Shown: positions 26,261-38,620, numbered from the stretch's first letter. The stretch: DNA of 64,000 nucleotides from Epinephelus fuscoguttatus (GCF_011397635.1 NC_064760.1:28060856-28124855), one strand, 5' to 3'. Notes: generated by a model from the sequence alone, not told the origin. A program made the numbers and translations.

Positions 26261-29200
26261 AACAACTGTTGCGTTTGTAGACAAAGTTACGTTCTATAAC
26301 TGTTTATTGGCATATAGCCGCCAGCCGCAGTGACTTACTGTATAACTTAACTCTTTCAACAACCAAACTTGTTGATTCCACATTTCTGTTTGTGTGCAGA
26401 GTAGTCATGATGTTAATTAGTAATTTGTGAGCTTTAGAGGTGCTGGTAGGTGTATGTGTGAACTATGGGGATAGCCTGGTTAGCTGGTGCAGACAAGTGT
26501 TCGGAGACAAGGCAGCTGGAAGTCTATTCTTTCCTATGGGAATTTCTGTGATATCCGACATGCCTGTAAAACTCCTCCCCACCATAATATTTAGGTACGG
26601 AATTTGCCTCGACTGCTTTAAAAAAAAACAGTGGATTTTGGAGAGACCCGTATGACAGTGTGCTAGCTTAGCTAACAGGCTGCTAACTGGTTAAAAGGTT
26701 ATTTACTTCAAATCAGTTGCCTGTGTTGATTGTTAAGTGAGTTTGTATGATTAAAAAGAACTTGTTTATCTAGTTTTAACACATGGTGAATCTAAGTAAT
26801 GTTATTCTGCTAAAATATGGTTATGTCATTTATGACTCGTTCAACCGTTTGTCTTTTTAATGAAATATTTCACAAAACATGCCACATACCTGGCAGGTCA
26901 ATATATTCATTTATTTGTAACCATGGAATATTGGTTGTTGTCGCGGTAATGTTCCAAGCGCATATTTCAAACTACTTGATAGCGAAAAAAAACAGGCAAA
27001 ATTAAGCCATTGCTTCACGTAGATGCTAACTGGTTTCTATCCAAGAAATGCACTTCCTTGCGTTGGACACTGAAGGCATCATCTGTATACTTATGGATCT
27101 ACAGACACCAATCACATACATAAGTGGAGATGAGGCATTAATGGTAATGTAAGTTCATTGTCTCCTGGTTCTAGCTTGTTTTTTGGAGTGCCAGCATCTT
27201 TTTTTCCAGTTGTTCCCAATGAGGAAGGAGAGTATGCAACCTCATGTGGCCACCTAGAGAAAGGGTGCTGCACCCACCGTCATTTTTCAGAGTGGTCCAA
27301 CTTTTTGCACCGCTGCTCTGAGTGCTTCTAGTTCAAAATCTCTTAACTTCTCAGAAAGGCACTGGTGTTGTCAGTGTTACTCCTTTTCAGGCAACCAGTC
27401 CCTTCAATGGGGTGGGACTCGTCACCCTGGTAACCAAAGGGGAGAAGCTTGTTCTGGCCGTGTCTGTATATCCCGAGCTGCACAACAAAGATAGAAAAGC
27501 CCTTTGTGGGAGCCGATCGGCCAGACACTGATTGTTGTTGGTCAGTGTTGTGCTTTTATCACCGTACATGTAAGCTTGTTGTTAGCTTTATAGTCAACCC
27601 CAAATGTCAGTGAGATATAAAACGCTGAGATGAAGTACTCCTCAGTGCCCTGCTAGCACTTCTCTGCCAGAGAGAAAAACACCATATGGACCAAGGCCCA
27701 TAGTTCTACCAATGTTCTCATTCAAGTCTCTTCAAGAAAGTATATTCAGTTAGTGTTTTCAGTGCTTATGTAGTAGCCTACAAGTGCAGGATTCCAGTGA
27801 CATGCCCTCCCCAAAAAACTGCATCAACCATATCCTCAGTGAATCTTTCCTAATCACTTTTCTTTAATGGGTGCATCAACAAACAAATCAAGAGACAACA
27901 CAGAGTAGTTTTGAACTTTTGAACCCTTTTGATCATTTTCCACTGGCATCCTGTTTCCACTAAAAATAATAACTGAAGCAAGAGGCTATCAAATTGCTGT
28001 TCCCTTATGATTTAAACAAACATGTGTAATTTTGGCTTCATATTGAATATTCCGAGAGCAACAAATATTACACAGACCCTCCACCACATCCGTGGATGAA
28101 TAGAGTGCTGACTTATTTTGAATGCAGCCTTGAAGATGTTTTGTTGTCTCATTTTCTCTGATTTGGTCAGTTTATTTTCTCTATCTGTCTCATTTGACCA
28201 GAGCCGAACTAAAGTCTGACCTGCCCCTCTGTCTTTGATCCTAATGACCCTGGTGGCTGTTTGTAGCATCTCTGCTTAGACGTCCTAATGATGTTGTCTT
28301 TTCCCAAAGCTTTCTATCAGCGCCATGCCTGCGGCCTGATGAAGTTCAGCTCTGTGCTAGTTAATATTGAGGTTAAGACATTAATCCCCAAGTGGTGGCT
28401 GAGAGGGAAGTTTTATCTCGTTACACATCAGACAAATAGAATAGTTTTATCACACACACACTGGTAACCACTGAGGAGCAATAGAGATATCCGCTTGCTC
28501 TGAGAAGAGGATTAACACCAGATTAGGGTTTGTCACAGTCCTAAAGAGTCTCTAAACAGCAGACTATTCCTCGCACAAACTACACGATAGCGACAATTTA
28601 TACCAGTCAGTCTTTGCTGAAACATTTCACACCGTCATCAACACCGAGGCCGTCTCCAACTGGCTGAAAAAATCCATAGAAAAGATTCTACTTTGCAGCT
28701 CATTAGAGAGTATTGCCTCATCAGCTCCTTTTCTCGTATTTCTCATCTTTCAGCATTGGCTTGGACAGCGACAGCACGCTGGCCTGGCTCCCAGGCTCGG
28801 AGGAATGTCGTCAGCGCGCGCGCCTGAGTCAGGATGCATGCAGAGGATTGAAACAACAAGTCCTCCCGACTTACAATTCCTGTTTACTGTGGCAGAAGCT
28901 GCGCAGTCTGCTGTGTTGGAGTCCTGTTAGACAAAACAGACATCCCTGTCCAAAACCAGTCCTTGATTAGCATTTGGGCCTCTCCATAAGAATCCATTCA
29001 CTTCTCAATTCTCTTTCACCCTTTGTCTTTTTTTTGGTACAGCCCTCTGAAGCTGGCCTTTTGACTTATTATGGATGCACTATGAGGGGTTGATCTCTGA
29101 AGTTGATAGGCTCAGCCCCTCAACAAAGGGAATACTTCTGCTTTGAAATGAAGAGGTAAAGCAGTCTAGTGGGAACATGACTGACAGAAAAACATTCTTT

Positions 29201-30343
29201 GACAGAATATCTAAGCATGAGAGATCAAACCTACGAATTGTAGCAGTGGTGATTATCACTGGACAGAGGTGGAGCTAACATGGGAACAGTCTTTAAAGTC
29301 ACTTCCTGAAGTTTTCACCGGATTTGCACCCAGGGGCACAGAGGATGAAGTCTAAATCAAGCTCTTCCCCTGTGAACGAGCAGTGCTGGATCCAAGGCCG
29401 AGACTTTGACTGAATCTTTCTCAGTGTCACCCATTAAACTGCATCTGATTAACTGAGGAGAAAAAGGGAGGACTGACAGCGCAACTCCTCCTTTGTTTCC
29501 AGGTAACGCCCTAATGACCACAGTAGCCTTCAGCAAGAACAGAATGTCAAAGGAAACCTGCCACAAACATCCCGAGCACAGTCTTCCATCTTCCTTCCTC
29601 AAATGTATCCGTTTAAGCCTTTTTGCTGACACACAGGGCGCCTCGCATTTGCATGAAAGAGCACCTTGCAGATTTATTTCGAATGGCCAGCAATACATTA
29701 GCATCTCATTTCTTCGGGGCATGAGTTATCTCCACTACTGTCGGCCCTCCTGACAATTAAGGCTCAGCTGAAAGTGATCCTTGTGAAAAACAGTGCTGCA
29801 GTGAGGGTCCTGGGATATTTTAGTCTTAGAGCAGTCAGGAAGAGTTTCACACTTTAAGATAACTTTGTATGCAAGCAGTACGTATGTGCTAATGGAATGT
29901 GGCTTTAGGAGAGATAAGAGAACTGAGGCCTAATTATTACGCCTGAAACGGGAGTTCAGAGCGGGCAGTCGAGCTGTCTAACACACTCACAGGTTCATAC
30001 TGGTGTAAAGATTTAGCAGCAAGCAGTTCTCCCATTATAAGTGGTTTTGTTTGACCAGTTGCTTTGTCGTAATTATTTGCAGTGATCCACTGCTGAACAG
30101 TAGAAACAGAGTAATCACGCACTCGTCATTTTACTGCAACCAGCTGATGCAATGCTCCCATTACTGCAACTGTTAGGCCTATTCAATTGGCAACCTGCGG
30201 GCCACATGCTGCCCAGAAGCAACCTGTGAGTGGCCTGCCTAGGCATTGGAACCGAAACCCTTGCAGACAGTGAGTGTCCTCAGCCAGAGGTGGGACAGAG
30301 AGCAGGGTGAATGACTGATACTGATGTCTGTTCTTCATGCTTA
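26261..30343. other. Intergenic stretch, nothing recognised
   Basis: AT-rich DNA. ORFs up to 121 codons (for example 29357-29722 on minus) show no domain, no splice-flanked block and no codon bias that would set them apart from chance. Confidence 0.5.
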
Positions 30344-31381
30344 TCTTACTATATAATGACGAAAACTCTGTCTGTGTCTTTGTTCCACATTTTTCTCCTT
30401 ACTGACTTGGTCAATCCATGTGAAATTTGGCACAGTGGTAGAGGGTCATGGGAGGATGCGAATGAAGCAATATTACATCAATTGGCCAAAGGGGGGGGCG
30501 CTATAGCAACCGATTGAAATTGCAAACTTTGAATGGGCATATCTCATGCCCCGTATGTCGTAGAGACATGAAACTTTGCACAGAGATGCCTCTCCTCATG
30601 AGGAACAAATTTACCTCAAGAACCCATAACTTCCGGTTATATAGATTTTCCGCCATTTTGATTGTTTTTTCGGAAAACACTTAAAATTGATCTCTTGCCA
30701 GGAAGTTTGACCGATCTGCATGAAACTCGGTGAACATAATCTAGGGACCAATATCTAAAGTTCCCTCTTGGCAAAAGTTGGAAAACTTACTAAAACTGAG
30801 CTTCTATAAGGCAATGAATATTGCAGAGGGTGTGGCTCATCACATAAAGGTGTATAACATCTCAAGGGTTTCACCAATCACCACGCAACTTTGTAGGCAT
30901 ATGACCACACATAATCTGAGGGGACCCCTCCATTATTGACCCCATCAAACAAGATGGGGGCGCTAGAGAGCTAATTTCTTATCTAAGCCTAACCGCCATA
31001 TCGATTTTGACTAAACTTGGTAGATATGTAGAACAGGACGCCTCAAGGTGACTGGAGAAATTTAACTCTAATTGGCAACTGGGTGGTGCTATAACAACAC
31101 AAAAATGCTTAAAAATGACTAAAATGCGACCGATTGCTGTGGCTCCCCCTGTGGCCAAATGTTGTTGGGGTTTTTTTTCTAATTTTTGATATGACTAAGC
31201 CATGGTATGGTATGCTGTACATAATCACGGAAACTGTCAGTGTGTCATTCTGTCAGTCAGTCATTCTGTCTGTTCGACGTTTTTTTACTCACTGACGTGG
31301 TCAATCTATGTGAAACTGCACATAGGCATTAAGGATTGGCATAGGTAGAAGGTGACAAAGCTACCAATGGGTATGGACTAG
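30344..31381 (+). mobile_element. Non-autonomous Helitron-like element (copy 2)
   Basis: Starts TCTTACTATATAATGAC directly after A and ends ggtatggaCTAG directly before T. That is the Helitron pattern (TC...CTRR between A and T, no target duplication, no terminal inverted repeats). It matches the copy at 47490-48374 and, inverted, 2892-3595, through most of its length. No Rep/helicase coding is present. Near 31240-31320 part of the 5' region recurs in diverged form (ctgtctgttcgacgttttt, ctcactgacgtggtcaat), so the right end is composite. A strong 3' hairpin was not obvious. Confidence 0.6.
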
Positions 31382-31899
31382 TATAACATAATTCAGTATT
31401 GTGAAATCAGGAGGAATATTTATTTTATTGACATGCTGTTGTAAACATGACTGTTGCTGCCATGGACTGTATAAATCTATATCCTGTGTATTCTCCTACA
31501 CACTTGACCTTATAGCAAAACGTAAGGAAGTGAGGTGTGTGCATGTGTGTGTGTGTTTGGGTGAGAGAAGGGAGAGGGAGATTATGGTAGAGAAAGAGTG
31601 TGTTATTAGATACCATTAATGCCACTTAATTGTTATGCATCTGTGCGTTGAAAGCTCTTTTTTTCATTGTGTTTCTGCATTATGTGATGTTCCTCAGTCA
31701 GATATGTGACTAAAGATTTTTCTTTTCAAATGTGACACAACTTTTACAACAATGATTTGCACTTGTTTAGAAATTTGTCATTACCAAAAGCTAAAAAAAA
31801 GCTTTCAGTAGGTTGCCTGCTGCTGAAAACGTCTGGCCCATCAACATTTTCTGGTTTTAAAATCTGACTCAATTGAATTTGTAATTTAAAAGCTGTGGT

Positions 31900-32435
31900 C
31901 TAAACTGTCACTATTTTTACACAGCACTAAATGAGACAGATAATCTGTGAAAAAATCAGACTCCTCTGCCTATTGTATTGCCTTGTATCTCTTCTAGCAG
32001 CCTGACTGCACATGACCAAAAATAGCCAATAAGAGCCGAGGAGTCTCTAACGTAGCTGTCAATCACGTCAATCAAGATTCTGTTACTGCATTGCCTGTTT
32101 CTCACCTCAGATGTTTTCAGAAACATATTTTAGTGTACTGTTTAGCTGAATATGAAATATGAAATATGAATCTTGATTCATATTTGATCAAGCTGCCTAG
32201 TTTGACAGTTCACCAGCAGGGATTGACATGATTGACAGCTGTATTCGAGACTCCTCGGCTCTGTTGTTTTTGGTGCTCCACAGTAGATTCTAGCAGAAGC
32301 AGTAGGAAGAGGAGGAGAGACGTTTTTTTTTCACAGATGATCTGTCTCGTACTTCTCTCAGAATATAGTGGCAGTTTCAGCAAACATAACACGAAGCTGT
32401 TTCCATAAAAGTTACCAATTGTAGCTTTAAATCCA
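31900..32435. mobile_element. Fold-back MITE-like repeat
   Basis: The left arm has gacagataatctgtgaaaaa (about 31935) and agccgaggagtctc (about 32035). The right arm has the complements gagactcctcggctc (about 32250) and tttcacagatgatctgtct (about 32330). A short spacer around 32080-32200 separates them. It ends near attgtagctttaaat. No ORF is present. Confidence 0.5.
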
Positions 32436-33370
32436 AGTAAGACGAACTAAACTAATTCACATACATGAATTATATATCAGTATGCACAGCCTGATTTGAT
32501 TCTGTGGATGCTCCTCAAATGTAATGCAGTGATGCATAACCTTTCTTTTTTCATTAGTAGCGTGGCGAGAATCATTGGAAGATTTCTTTGGCTGACAGTA
32601 AAACATCTTTCCCCTTACAGCTCACAAGCCACATAAATCATGTTAAAGTGTTCTGTAAATTCATAAAAATAAAAATAAAACATCAGCTGTTGCATTTTCA
32701 TTTTGTGGCGTTAATGAGATGTTTCCAGTGAGCGACTAAACATCCTTCCAGACGTTAAACTGATTATGTAAACTCAGCTTATTGTGGACGTCTGATTACT
32801 GTGGATCATGGAAGTGCTTTAACCAAACTATTACCTTAATCCTTTTATTTATAGTGTTTGAGCTATGCCTGTGAATGTAAACGTGAAATGTGTGTATGAC
32901 CCAGAATGTGTGTATGTGCAGTGGCAAAAAGCATCTTGCACATGGTAAAAGTGCAGGGCAGTCCACATATATTAATTGTTAACCAGAGTGGCTGCAATGC
33001 TGTGGGAAACGTGTTTGCACATAAATGTTCTTTAAACAAATGTATGCTATTTATTGGAGAGCAGTGCTGGCTCTCCCCGGAGGCCGTCCACGCAATCAGC
33101 AGGAGACACATGCTTTGGAGAGAGGCAGTGAGGAGGAGAGGAGGGCCAGAGAGAATGTGTCAGACTCTGTTCACAGCTTTTCCATTTCCATCATTAAAAC
33201 CTGGGGCCTAATCCTGCAGCTACTTTAATCTCCTAATTCTGCACCCTTTTCTCTCTGCATACACTCCTATTCCATTCTCTCTCTCTCTCCCTGCCTCCCT
33301 CACTGATTTAAAATCATGCATTTCCAAAGATTCAGAGCAAAAGCTTTCAGCGCCCCTCCACCACACACGC

Positions 33371-33414
<44 letters not shown>

Positions 33415-35062
33415 CCACTATTTCAGCAGGGTCACTTTACTTGCTTTTAAATCCTTTGCATGAATTTGCCTCTGTGTGATAAGTGTGCATGGAGAGGTTT
33501 CAATGCTCATTTCTCCCGTCTCCATGATCCTTGTCAACCCCTGAACGTGATTAATGGCATGTAAGAGGATATACAGCAGCATCATGGGTAGAGCTGAATA
33601 ATGGTAGGCAAGCAGACATGTGGAGATGAGCAGTAGTATGAAGTAAATGGAAACATTAGATGACTTGATTACCAAGCATCACATAAAAGAGTGAATATGT
33701 GGGATGGCGCAGCAGATGGCCCGATAGTCTGATCTGTGAGCCAAGTGCCTGGCCCACGACATTTCTCTGTGGAAAATATGACACGGCCTGTCTGAATGTG
33801 AGGCACATTGCCTTGTTGCTGTTTTGCGAGAGTGCTGCGTGATTGGAGCAGCCTCTCATGCTCTACATGGGAATTATAACGTACCAAATATAGACACAAA
33901 TATCAAACAGGCTAAGCCTCCTGCAGGAGAGTAGTATATTTATGAGAAGTTGTAATAATGGTGTAACCACAAGGCTGAGGTGTTATAGCCCTTACACATC
34001 ATTCGAATTGATTTAAATTCAGCCACATTTCATTTCAAATGCTGTCCCAAGTTTCTTTCTTTGCAAACCAATGCTCTGTGTTCCATATTATTCTCTGCCT
34101 TTTGCAGATAGTTGCATTTTTTATTCATAGCAGTGGGTGCCCTGCTGACACGATACCCTGCGGGCCATCTGCTGTCAACGTGGAGAGGAGCGGGGCAGAG
34201 AATGCAGCTTGACATGAGTTTAATCTACAGGATCAGAGCCGTCTGGTTTGTGCTGTCCTCTGACTGGTCCTGTCTCTGTGTTTTATGAACTATGGGATGG
34301 TAATTCAGTGGAATCGTGGTGAGCTGTAGAGATTTCACTGCACTGTGTGCGCACAAATGAGGCGAGGCAGCCTGCTACTGGAGCGCTTCTTGATGTTTTT
34401 TTGAGGTGAATATGAAGTGGTATTAAAAATATACAGTACATCTGACTGTAGGAGAAAGAGGCATGCCTCACTGAAGATGTTGTGAGCAGCAGGAATTCAG
34501 CTGATGATAATGATGTCGATGCACAAAGGCATCAGTAGGAAATGTCTGTAAAAACAAGATGCACAATGTTTCCCATACTGGCCAAAGTGTATTTTGTTAT
34601 ACAAAAAATAACAGTGACTGTGTGATCTCACATATGGGCCTTACAGTGACACCCACAATTGCTGATCTATGCGAGGATAGCTAGATAACCTAAAGTTTTT
34701 ATTTGTACCAATCATGTCATGCTAGCTTCTCGGAAAAGGCGTTAAAATGCTTCAAAGGGAAGCTAAATTTTGGCAAGCGAACAACTGGCATGGTGATTTT
34801 CATAGGCATCCCTTGCTCTATGGGTACTTACAAGTCTCCCCTAAACTTGAGAAGGGTTGTTACAAATAATATTTTCTTCTGTACGATCAATGTACTGTAT
34901 ATTTGTCTTTTTAAGAAAATGGACAACCAGTAGATTCGAAGAACAATAGCTTGCCTAACAGGTATAGATACATAGCACATTAAAACAGGATTGTTGTGGA
35001 ACTCAAAATATTAGCTGTAACAGTATCAGATAATTAGTAATATCCAACTATAAAGCAAGGAA
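32436..35062. other. Intergenic stretch with one CA microsatellite
   Basis: Apart from the CA run at 33362-33412 nothing was recognised. ORFs are short and without domains. Confidence 0.5.
33362..33412. repeat. (CA)n microsatellite
   Basis: CA/CG-interrupted start, then about 17 pure CA units. Confidence 0.95.
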
Positions 35063-35923
35063 TCTCTTTTTGTATTCACATATGTATGTATATGTCCTTC
35101 ATATATCTCGGGAACTGTTTATCCGGTCTACTTCACACTTGGCTGAGTGCATTGCTGGGAACCCAAGGATGTGCATTGTCAAATTTGGTGCAATTTAAAT
35201 GTGTGACATATTTCACACTTTTAAACTTTGAATAAACCAGGGAACAGCGCTCTGTGGCTCTGTGCAGCAGCGGTAGTGGGGCTTCAGGCCTCTGCAGAGG
35301 GTGAAGCATGTCTTCGCAACAGATGAACTAAGAGAGTTCGGAGATGTTACATTGTCAACCCCCGTCTCACTCCGAGGGTCGTCAAAACCCGGCACTTGGG
35401 CAGTGACTTGCAGTTTCAGACACTTATGAAAAAGTGGGAAGGGTGAGTGTCAGGGGGAAACAAGGCGGAACAAGAACCAAAGTTAAGGCGGTGAAAGTCC
35501 AAGTAGGGTAGTTGGGAGGGTTGGTGGATGGGTCCAACAAGCACTTTCACTGTCACCCTGGAGAGCAATGTTCGCGTCCCATAAGATTAAAAAGCCAAAC
35601 CTTGTTCCTGTACCTTTGACGTTGTATCTGGAAGTGGAGGGTCTATGGCCAAACACCAATATGTGACGAGGCCGGAGTGAGAATGAGTTGACATTGTAGC
35701 AAACTCAGACTTTTCACACATCAGCAATGTAACTATCGGTATGAATGCTTTTGTTCCTGGACCCAAGAAAGGACGGTGTCAAGTGTTAAGTTGTTTGGAT
35801 ATGGTCCTTGAGAAAGCTGCAAGATAGAGAGGAAAGGGAGGGGGAAAAAGAGATAACTCTGAGCAGCAAGTTGCAAGAAGAATTGTAAAAGTGGCCAAGT
35901 GTGTGTAATTAAATCCATACTAG
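35063..35923 (+). mobile_element. Second Helitron-like unit, different family
   Basis: Begins TCTCTTTTTGTATTCACAT after A and ends aaatccataCTAG before T. It contains the phrase tatatctcgggaactg and ttgcacttggc-like wording that I recognise as a repetitive teleost sequence. It shares no obvious sequence with the 30344 family. It has no coding region. The boundaries rest only on the TC/CTAG and A/T rule, so they are tentative. Confidence 0.35.
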
Positions 35924-35998
35924 TCTATCTAATAATCGTGGTGGGGGTTTTGTAAGTGAAAATTTCATTCATTTATTTTATTAAAGATTTATAGAATA

Positions 35999-36278
35999 AT
36001 GGCTGACTTTTTGCCTGACTTCGACTTTGTGGAGGAGGAATTTGATTTTGCAGAGTTTGATGGCCGCCCTTATTTATTTGAGCCAGAATACACTGACGAA
36101 GAGCTTCGTGAAATTGAAGAATGGAGGAGGAGAGAGAGAGGCACAACAGGTAGAGGACGAGAGAGGAGGAATGGCTGCTGCAAGGCTGCGTAGCTCTGGA
36201 GATTGGTGGTGTAACGTTACCTGTGAATGCTGTGCCCCAGTGCCCACAGAAGAGGAATGCCTCTGTTGCAAGGAATGA
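35999..36278 (+). pseudogene. Transposon-type ORF with P2X7-like C-terminal cysteine domain, frameshifted
   Basis: The first frame starts MADFLPDFDFVEEEFDFAEF, an acidic leader, then gives PYLFEPEYTDEELREIEEW. A one-base shift between about 36140 and 36175 moves the reading into the next frame, which ends with DWWCNVTCECCAPVPTEEE and CLCC before TGA at 36276. The spacing of W-W-C, C-x-C-C and P-T-E-x-x-C-x-C-C matches the zinc-binding C-terminal domain of P2X7 receptors (P2RX7_C). Teleost genomes carry many short ORFs that pair a PYxFEPxYTxEEL leader with this domain, apparently spread by mobile DNA. The function is unknown. It starts 76 bp after the CTAG end of the preceding Helitron-like unit. 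Confidence 0.6.
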
Positions 36279-37181
36279 GGGTTGCAGCCTTATTTTCAAG
36301 GTCTGGATGTGACCGAGGACGAGACACCTCCACCTAGTCTAGGGCCGTTAGTGGCCGTTTTGGTAAGGAACTGGAACCAGGGCGAGTGAGACAGGGTCCG
36401 GAATTCGATGGATGCACCTTTCCATCAAAATAAAAGCACCAAGATAATAAAAATGTGGTGAAACTTTTTAATTTAAAGAATATAATTTACAAGAAAAGCC
36501 CCAAGCCATTAAGTTAATCGATTTTCTTACACCCCTCATCACCCCAAATCAATGGTGCGCCAGAATTTAAAGTTTTACTTTGGTGAACACTTTTACTTTG
36601 GTGAATTTGGTGAATTCCGGATCCACTCTCTAGACCGGAACCAGAATCCAGACAAAATTCAGAGTGAATAGAAACCAGACTCTTCACGTTATCTAGAGCT
36701 CGCAAGATTTCAGGCATGGTATGAGATCGCTGCTTGTTCTCGCGATATTTCGGCCGTGCTTTGGAAAGCAGAGCTAAATGGTAAACAAACATGGCACCAC
36801 ACCGATATGAGGCGGTCTTTGTGGAAAAAAAGCTTGTTTAGTGGACTAACTTTGCACTTGAAGTATGCCCTTTGACTTACGTTTTAACAGGTCTGACGCT
36901 ACTATGCGCCCCAGCTGTATCTAGGCTAACGGCTAACACGCTACCTATTATTTTTATGTCACTAGTCACTTGAAACAGGTTGAAATAAACCGAAATTTCC
37001 CTTTAACTCTCCTACTGACATAGTTTTCAACAAGCCTGTATATTTCACCACCATAATAGAATTCCTGAAATTCAGTAATGTCCTTTGGTTTTGGAGCGAC
37101 ACCCCAAGATTTCCAGCGGCCCCATCCAGCCACCCCTACGAAAAATGTCTGGGGACGCCACTTTAAAGTTGTTAATTGCGC
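36279..37181. other. Transposon-rich stretch, not resolved
   Basis: A 92-codon minus-strand ORF (36514-36792) and a short plus-strand ORF from 36793 (MAPHRYEAVF) lie head to head, separated by a few bases. Neither is recognised. The area could be the rest of the element that carries the P2X7-type ORF. Confidence 0.3.
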
Positions 37182-37401
37182 TTAAAGGGGCAATAAGCGA
37201 AATTCATCATTTCTAGATTGAAGGAATTAAAAAATTGCTATGTGAAGAACTAGAGGTGTAATTTCATCTGGAGTATAGCATGACCTCACACACCCTCTCT
37301 CTGTGTTGATCTCCAGCCCATTGTTGCTGCGCGTTCATGTACGTTCATGTGAATCCCCCCTCCTCCTCCTCCTCCTTTTGGAGCCCTTGGCCCTCCCTCC
37401 C

Positions 37402-37408
37402 TATAAAA
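37402..37408 (+). promoter_or_regulatory. TATA box of the element-borne gene
   Basis: TATAAAA lies 25 bp before the ATG at 37427, after a C/T-rich tract. With a start site some 25-30 bp downstream, the leader would be very short or the ATG might fall at the start site, so the pairing is tentative. Confidence 0.45.
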
Positions 37409-37426
37409 GGCTACAGCCAGTGAGCA

Positions 37427-37645
37427 ATGGCAGCGGTTATTTTTGAAATCAAATGGCAGAGAGCGGAACGTCCACCTGAAGACGACCAGGATCTGACATT
37501 ACCTCTAAAGAAACAACGGTTGTTGGCGAAGAAAAGGGACAGAACTCAGATTAACATTGGCCTTGCATTTCCGAGGTGGAGAGCACTGCGAGAGCTAAAG
37601 GGGCTACAGTCTGACTCGGAGCTAGCTCTTCTCCTGGACAGGTAG
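37427..37645 (+). CDS. First exon of an element-borne ORF (unknown function)
   Basis: Codes for MAAVIFEIKWQRAER, then a basic middle (LPLKKQRLLAKKRDRTQ), then INIGLAFPRWRALRELKG and LQSDSELALLL. The block R-x-x-I-N-I-G-x-A-F-x-R-W-R-x-L-R-x-x-K-G-L-x-[ST]-D is one I have met in many fish transposon-derived predicted proteins; I know no function for it. The ORF stops at TAG within caggtaggctaag, a good splice donor, so translation probably continues into another exon. No downstream exon was recognised before the right terminus at 38616. Confidence 0.45.
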   Translation: MAAVIFEIKWQRAERPPEDDQDLTLPLKKQRLLAKKRDRTQINIGLAFPRWRALRELKGLQSDSELALLLDR

Positions 37646-38029
37646 GCTAAGTAACAACATGAAGTCAAATGTCTGTTTTAATTAGTGTTACAGTAACGTT
37701 AGGCACATGTCGCTATGTCAATTGAATTAAATTTTAATGTTACAATCGTAGCATGGGTTAATGTCCGGAACTTTGGTCCCAGCAATGGGTCGTGTTTCGG
37801 TTGTGTTAGGTGAGTAGCCCGGCAGCCCAGCTAATTTGCAATTAGCATTGTAAAATGTAGCCCGGCGGGCAGTCTGGCGGCTGTGTTTAGCTATTCCCCT
37901 GCCTACTTCAATGATGATGGTACCTGTAATAAATGCAATATATTTGCTGAAATGGAGGCGAGGCTCAGTGACTAGAAGAGCCGGTAGAAGCGCTCCATAG
38001 CTGCAAGCTAGTTCAGTAGCCGTAGTAGC

Positions 38030-38345
38030 TCTAGTGCTAACTGTGGGAGCTAAAGCTAACATTTCTCTCTTCTCTGGGAGCCGGGAGCCCGCCAGGCTCA
38101 CGGGCTCACGGTGAAGAGTTGGAACGTTAGCATAGCAGCCGACTAGTGCCAAGGCTAATGTCCCCACGCCAGAGCTCGCCGGAGCCGAGAAGCAGGCTCC
38201 CGGAACGTTAGCATAGCAGCCGGCTAACGCTAACGTCTCCACGCTTCTCGGCTCCGACTCACTGAGCCTGGCGGAGAAGCGTGAGCCTGGCTCCCGGCTC
38301 AGTTGGAGCATTAGCGTGGCAGCCGAGTAAGTGCTAATGCTAACA
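38030..38345. repeat. GC-rich degenerate tandem region (CGTTAGCATAGCAGCC units)
   Basis: The phrase ggaacgttagcatagcagcc occurs twice (about 38119 and 38200) and a variant (ggagcattagcgtggcagcc) near 38304. Between them come ggctccg, gagaagc and cccggctc blocks in both orientations. Period is about 80-105 bp. A 194-codon minus-strand ORF here (37727-38311) is made of this repeat. Confidence 0.6.
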
Positions 38346-38620
38346 GGAAAGCAGGGAAATAGCTAACACAGCAGAGACCGAGAGTGAGTGAAAGACATTG
38401 CTAACTGCTAAACTAAGTTGGCTGTTTAGGTTTTATTTCCTCGCCCCTGTGGTGAGTGAATCTGCCTACAGTGAAAGTGGGGGCTAACCGTTGCTTCCTC
38501 CTCAGGCTCCAGAGAGCAGAGACAGAGGGAGGAGTGGCTCATGCCACACTTTGTTTTGCTCTACAGGCAGTGCACAACAACGAACCTAGCAGTGAACGAT
38601 TTCGCTTATTGCCCCTTTAA

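Larger units (their letters stand above)
37186..38616. mobile_element. TTAA-flanked DNA element carrying its own promoter and first exon
   Basis: The termini are AGGGGCAATAAGCGAAAT on the left and its exact complement ATTTCGCTTATTGCCCCT on the right. TTAA stands on both sides (37182-37185 and 38617-38620). Inside are a TATA box, an ORF that ends at a splice donor, and a GC-rich tandem region. TTAA plus 18-bp inverted ends fits a piggyBac-like target, although TTAA could instead be part of a longer inverted end. No transposase catalytic region was seen. Confidence 0.6.

Noticed and set aside
37727..38311. 194-codon minus-strand ORF
   Set aside because: Built from the GC-rich tandem repeat inside the TTAA-flanked element; repeated peptide blocks mirror the DNA repeat and no domain is present.
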